DNA of 8,713 nucleotides, taken from NCBI GenBank assembly GCA_015661935.1, contig DQVD01000338.1:1-8713 (forward strand). Reading direction: 5' to 3'. How positions within the stretch are numbered: position 1 is the first letter of the stretch; each line of letters starts with the position of its first letter. The position numbers were made by a program, and so were the translations under genes. This DNA is from Desulfocapsa sulfexigens. Lineage in GTDB: Bacteria; Desulfobacterota; Desulfobulbia; Desulfobulbales; Desulfocapsaceae. Of this stretch, positions 8,061 through 8,713 are shown one piece after another. The notes beneath the pieces were generated by a model. The model saw only the letters and a list, made by a program, of their open reading frames with translations, ran no database searches and was not told the DNA's origin.

Positions 8061-8510
8061 ATGTTTGGCATTGGCTTACCCGAGCTTATCCTTATACTGG
8101 CACTTGCCCTGATTGTAGTCGGCCCTGATAAATTGCCGGATCTCGCCAGATCCGTTGCTAAAGGGATTCTTGAACTGAAAAAAACTGCAAACACTCTTAA
8201 AGAGAGTTTGACAGAAGATGGGAACCCCCTTGCTGATATCAAGCCAGAGCTTGATAAAGCTGTTAAATCACTTACCGATGATGTCATGGGTAAAGATGAT
8301 GATAACTGGACAGAGCCTGATCGTAAAAAGATATACGATCCAGGAAGTACCGGAGAAAAAAAAGCTGCTGAAATAATTGATGTGGAGCCTGAAACAACCA
8401 CAGGAAGAAAAGAAAACGAACAAAAAACCACCTCTGAAGAGAAACCGGTGGATAATTCAAAAACTGAAGAACTCAACAAAAACCAGCACAAAGAGGGGCA
8501 ACAAAGCTAG
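8061..8510 (+). CDS. tatB: Sec-independent (twin-arginine) translocase subunit TatB, TatA/B family
   Basis: Single-span membrane component of the Tat pathway, which exports folded, often cofactor-loaded proteins. The 149 residues start MFGIGLPELILILALALIVV, an N-out hydrophobic helix (about 5-21), followed by the GPDKLPDLARSVAK hinge and amphipathic helix, then a long, charged, probably disordered tail rich in Lys, Glu and Asp. Glu at position 8, the GPDKLP hinge, the length (TatA is usually 60-90) and the overlap with tatC favour TatB over TatA, but in many bacteria one TatA/B-type protein serves both roles. A GAGAGG ribosome site lies 10 bp before the ATG. The gene is driven by the promoter at 7969-7997. 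The TAG stop overlaps the tatC start by one base. Confidence 0.88.
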   Translation: MFGIGLPELILILALALIVVGPDKLPDLARSVAKGILELKKTANTLKESLTEDGNPLADIKPELDKAVKSLTDDVMGKDDDNWTEPDRKKIYDPGSTGEKKAAEIIDVEPETTTGRKENEQKTTSEEKPVDNSKTEELNKNQHKEGQQS

Positions 8511-8713
8511 TGTCCCTCATTGTCAGAAGTCTTGAGCAATTCCGGCCACACCATGAGGAACTGCGCCAGAGACTCATCAAGGTCTTTGCGGCGCTGGTGG
8601 TCTGTTCTGGTGTTGCCTATATTTTCTCAGAAGAGATTACGCGTTTCTTCATAGTGCCGCTGTTTGACGCCAGCCCCCATCTGGACAGCCTGGTTTATAC
8701 CAGTCTGCCTGAA
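8510..8713 (+). CDS. tatC: Sec-independent protein translocase TatC, partial (N-terminus only)
   Basis: Multi-span receptor of the Tat translocase that binds the twin-arginine signal peptide with TatB. Only 68 codons are inside the window. Translation from GTG at 8510 gives the cytoplasmic N-terminus, the signature H-H-E-E-L-R-Q-R-L-I-K (14-24), a first membrane helix (about 25-40), and then FFIVPLFDASP and a VYTSLPE segment matching the periplasmic loop of the family. The GTG overlaps the tatB TAG (TAGTG), and a GAGGGG ribosome site (8493-8498) lies 11 bp upstream, indicating coupled translation. This gene is too truncated to judge further, but the TatC N-terminal pattern is clear. Confidence 0.9.
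   Translation, partial: MSLIVRSLEQFRPHHEELRQRLIKVFAALVVCSGVAYIFSEEITRFFIVPLFDASPHLDSLVYTSLPE

Noticed and set aside
8051..8491. 146-codon minus-strand ORF opposite tatB
   Set aside because: It is the antisense reading of a Lys/Glu-rich gene, giving a Ser/Phe/Leu-rich peptide, and tatB on the other strand is clearly real.

Overview
The window looks like ordinary chromosome from a Gram-negative bacterium of moderate GC content. The protein sequences resemble those of Desulfobacterota (the former Deltaproteobacteria, perhaps Desulfobulbia). That placement is an impression from protein style and gene company, not a phylogenetic result. No insertion sequence, phage gene, tRNA, rRNA or CRISPR array was seen.

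Layout. Almost everything up to about 7.6 kb lies on the minus strand. Reading in the direction of transcription, a strong sigma70-like promoter at 7590-7618 starts purA, followed by rpoZ, dnaJ and moaC with gaps of 40, 17 and 5 bp. A 131-bp gap with a large interrupted inverted repeat follows. Then come dksA, galT and a stand-alone receiver-domain protein, with gaps of 5 and 8 bp. After a weak terminator-like hairpin there is a FolE2-family gene, then an 86-bp gap with a 14-bp stem-loop, then glyS, which runs off the left edge. On the right, a second good sigma70-like promoter (7969-7997) drives tatB and tatC on the plus strand; tatC is cut by the right edge. About 350 bp lie between the two outward-facing promoters and hold no convincing gene.

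How the genes fit together. PurA makes adenylosuccinate for AMP synthesis. RpoZ (omega) and DksA are RNA polymerase-associated proteins, and in Escherichia coli they form the two ppGpp sites on the polymerase; PurA is itself a reported ppGpp target there. The cluster therefore groups purine and stringent-response functions with a chaperone (DnaJ) and a translation enzyme (GlyS beta). MoaC belongs to molybdenum cofactor synthesis, and TatBC exports folded proteins, including many molybdoenzymes, so the two arms may be linked functionally.

The most unusual item is the FolE2-family protein (1551-2282). The N-terminal half matches GTP cyclohydrolase IB closely, including the KGTHMSRF motif. The segment that should carry the catalytic, metal-binding Cys and His (CPCSK...GAHNQRS) is replaced by unrelated residues, and the C-terminal ESIHNH-type motif is also gone, with no frameshift to explain it. 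It looks like a catalytically altered or pseudoenzyme branch of the family.
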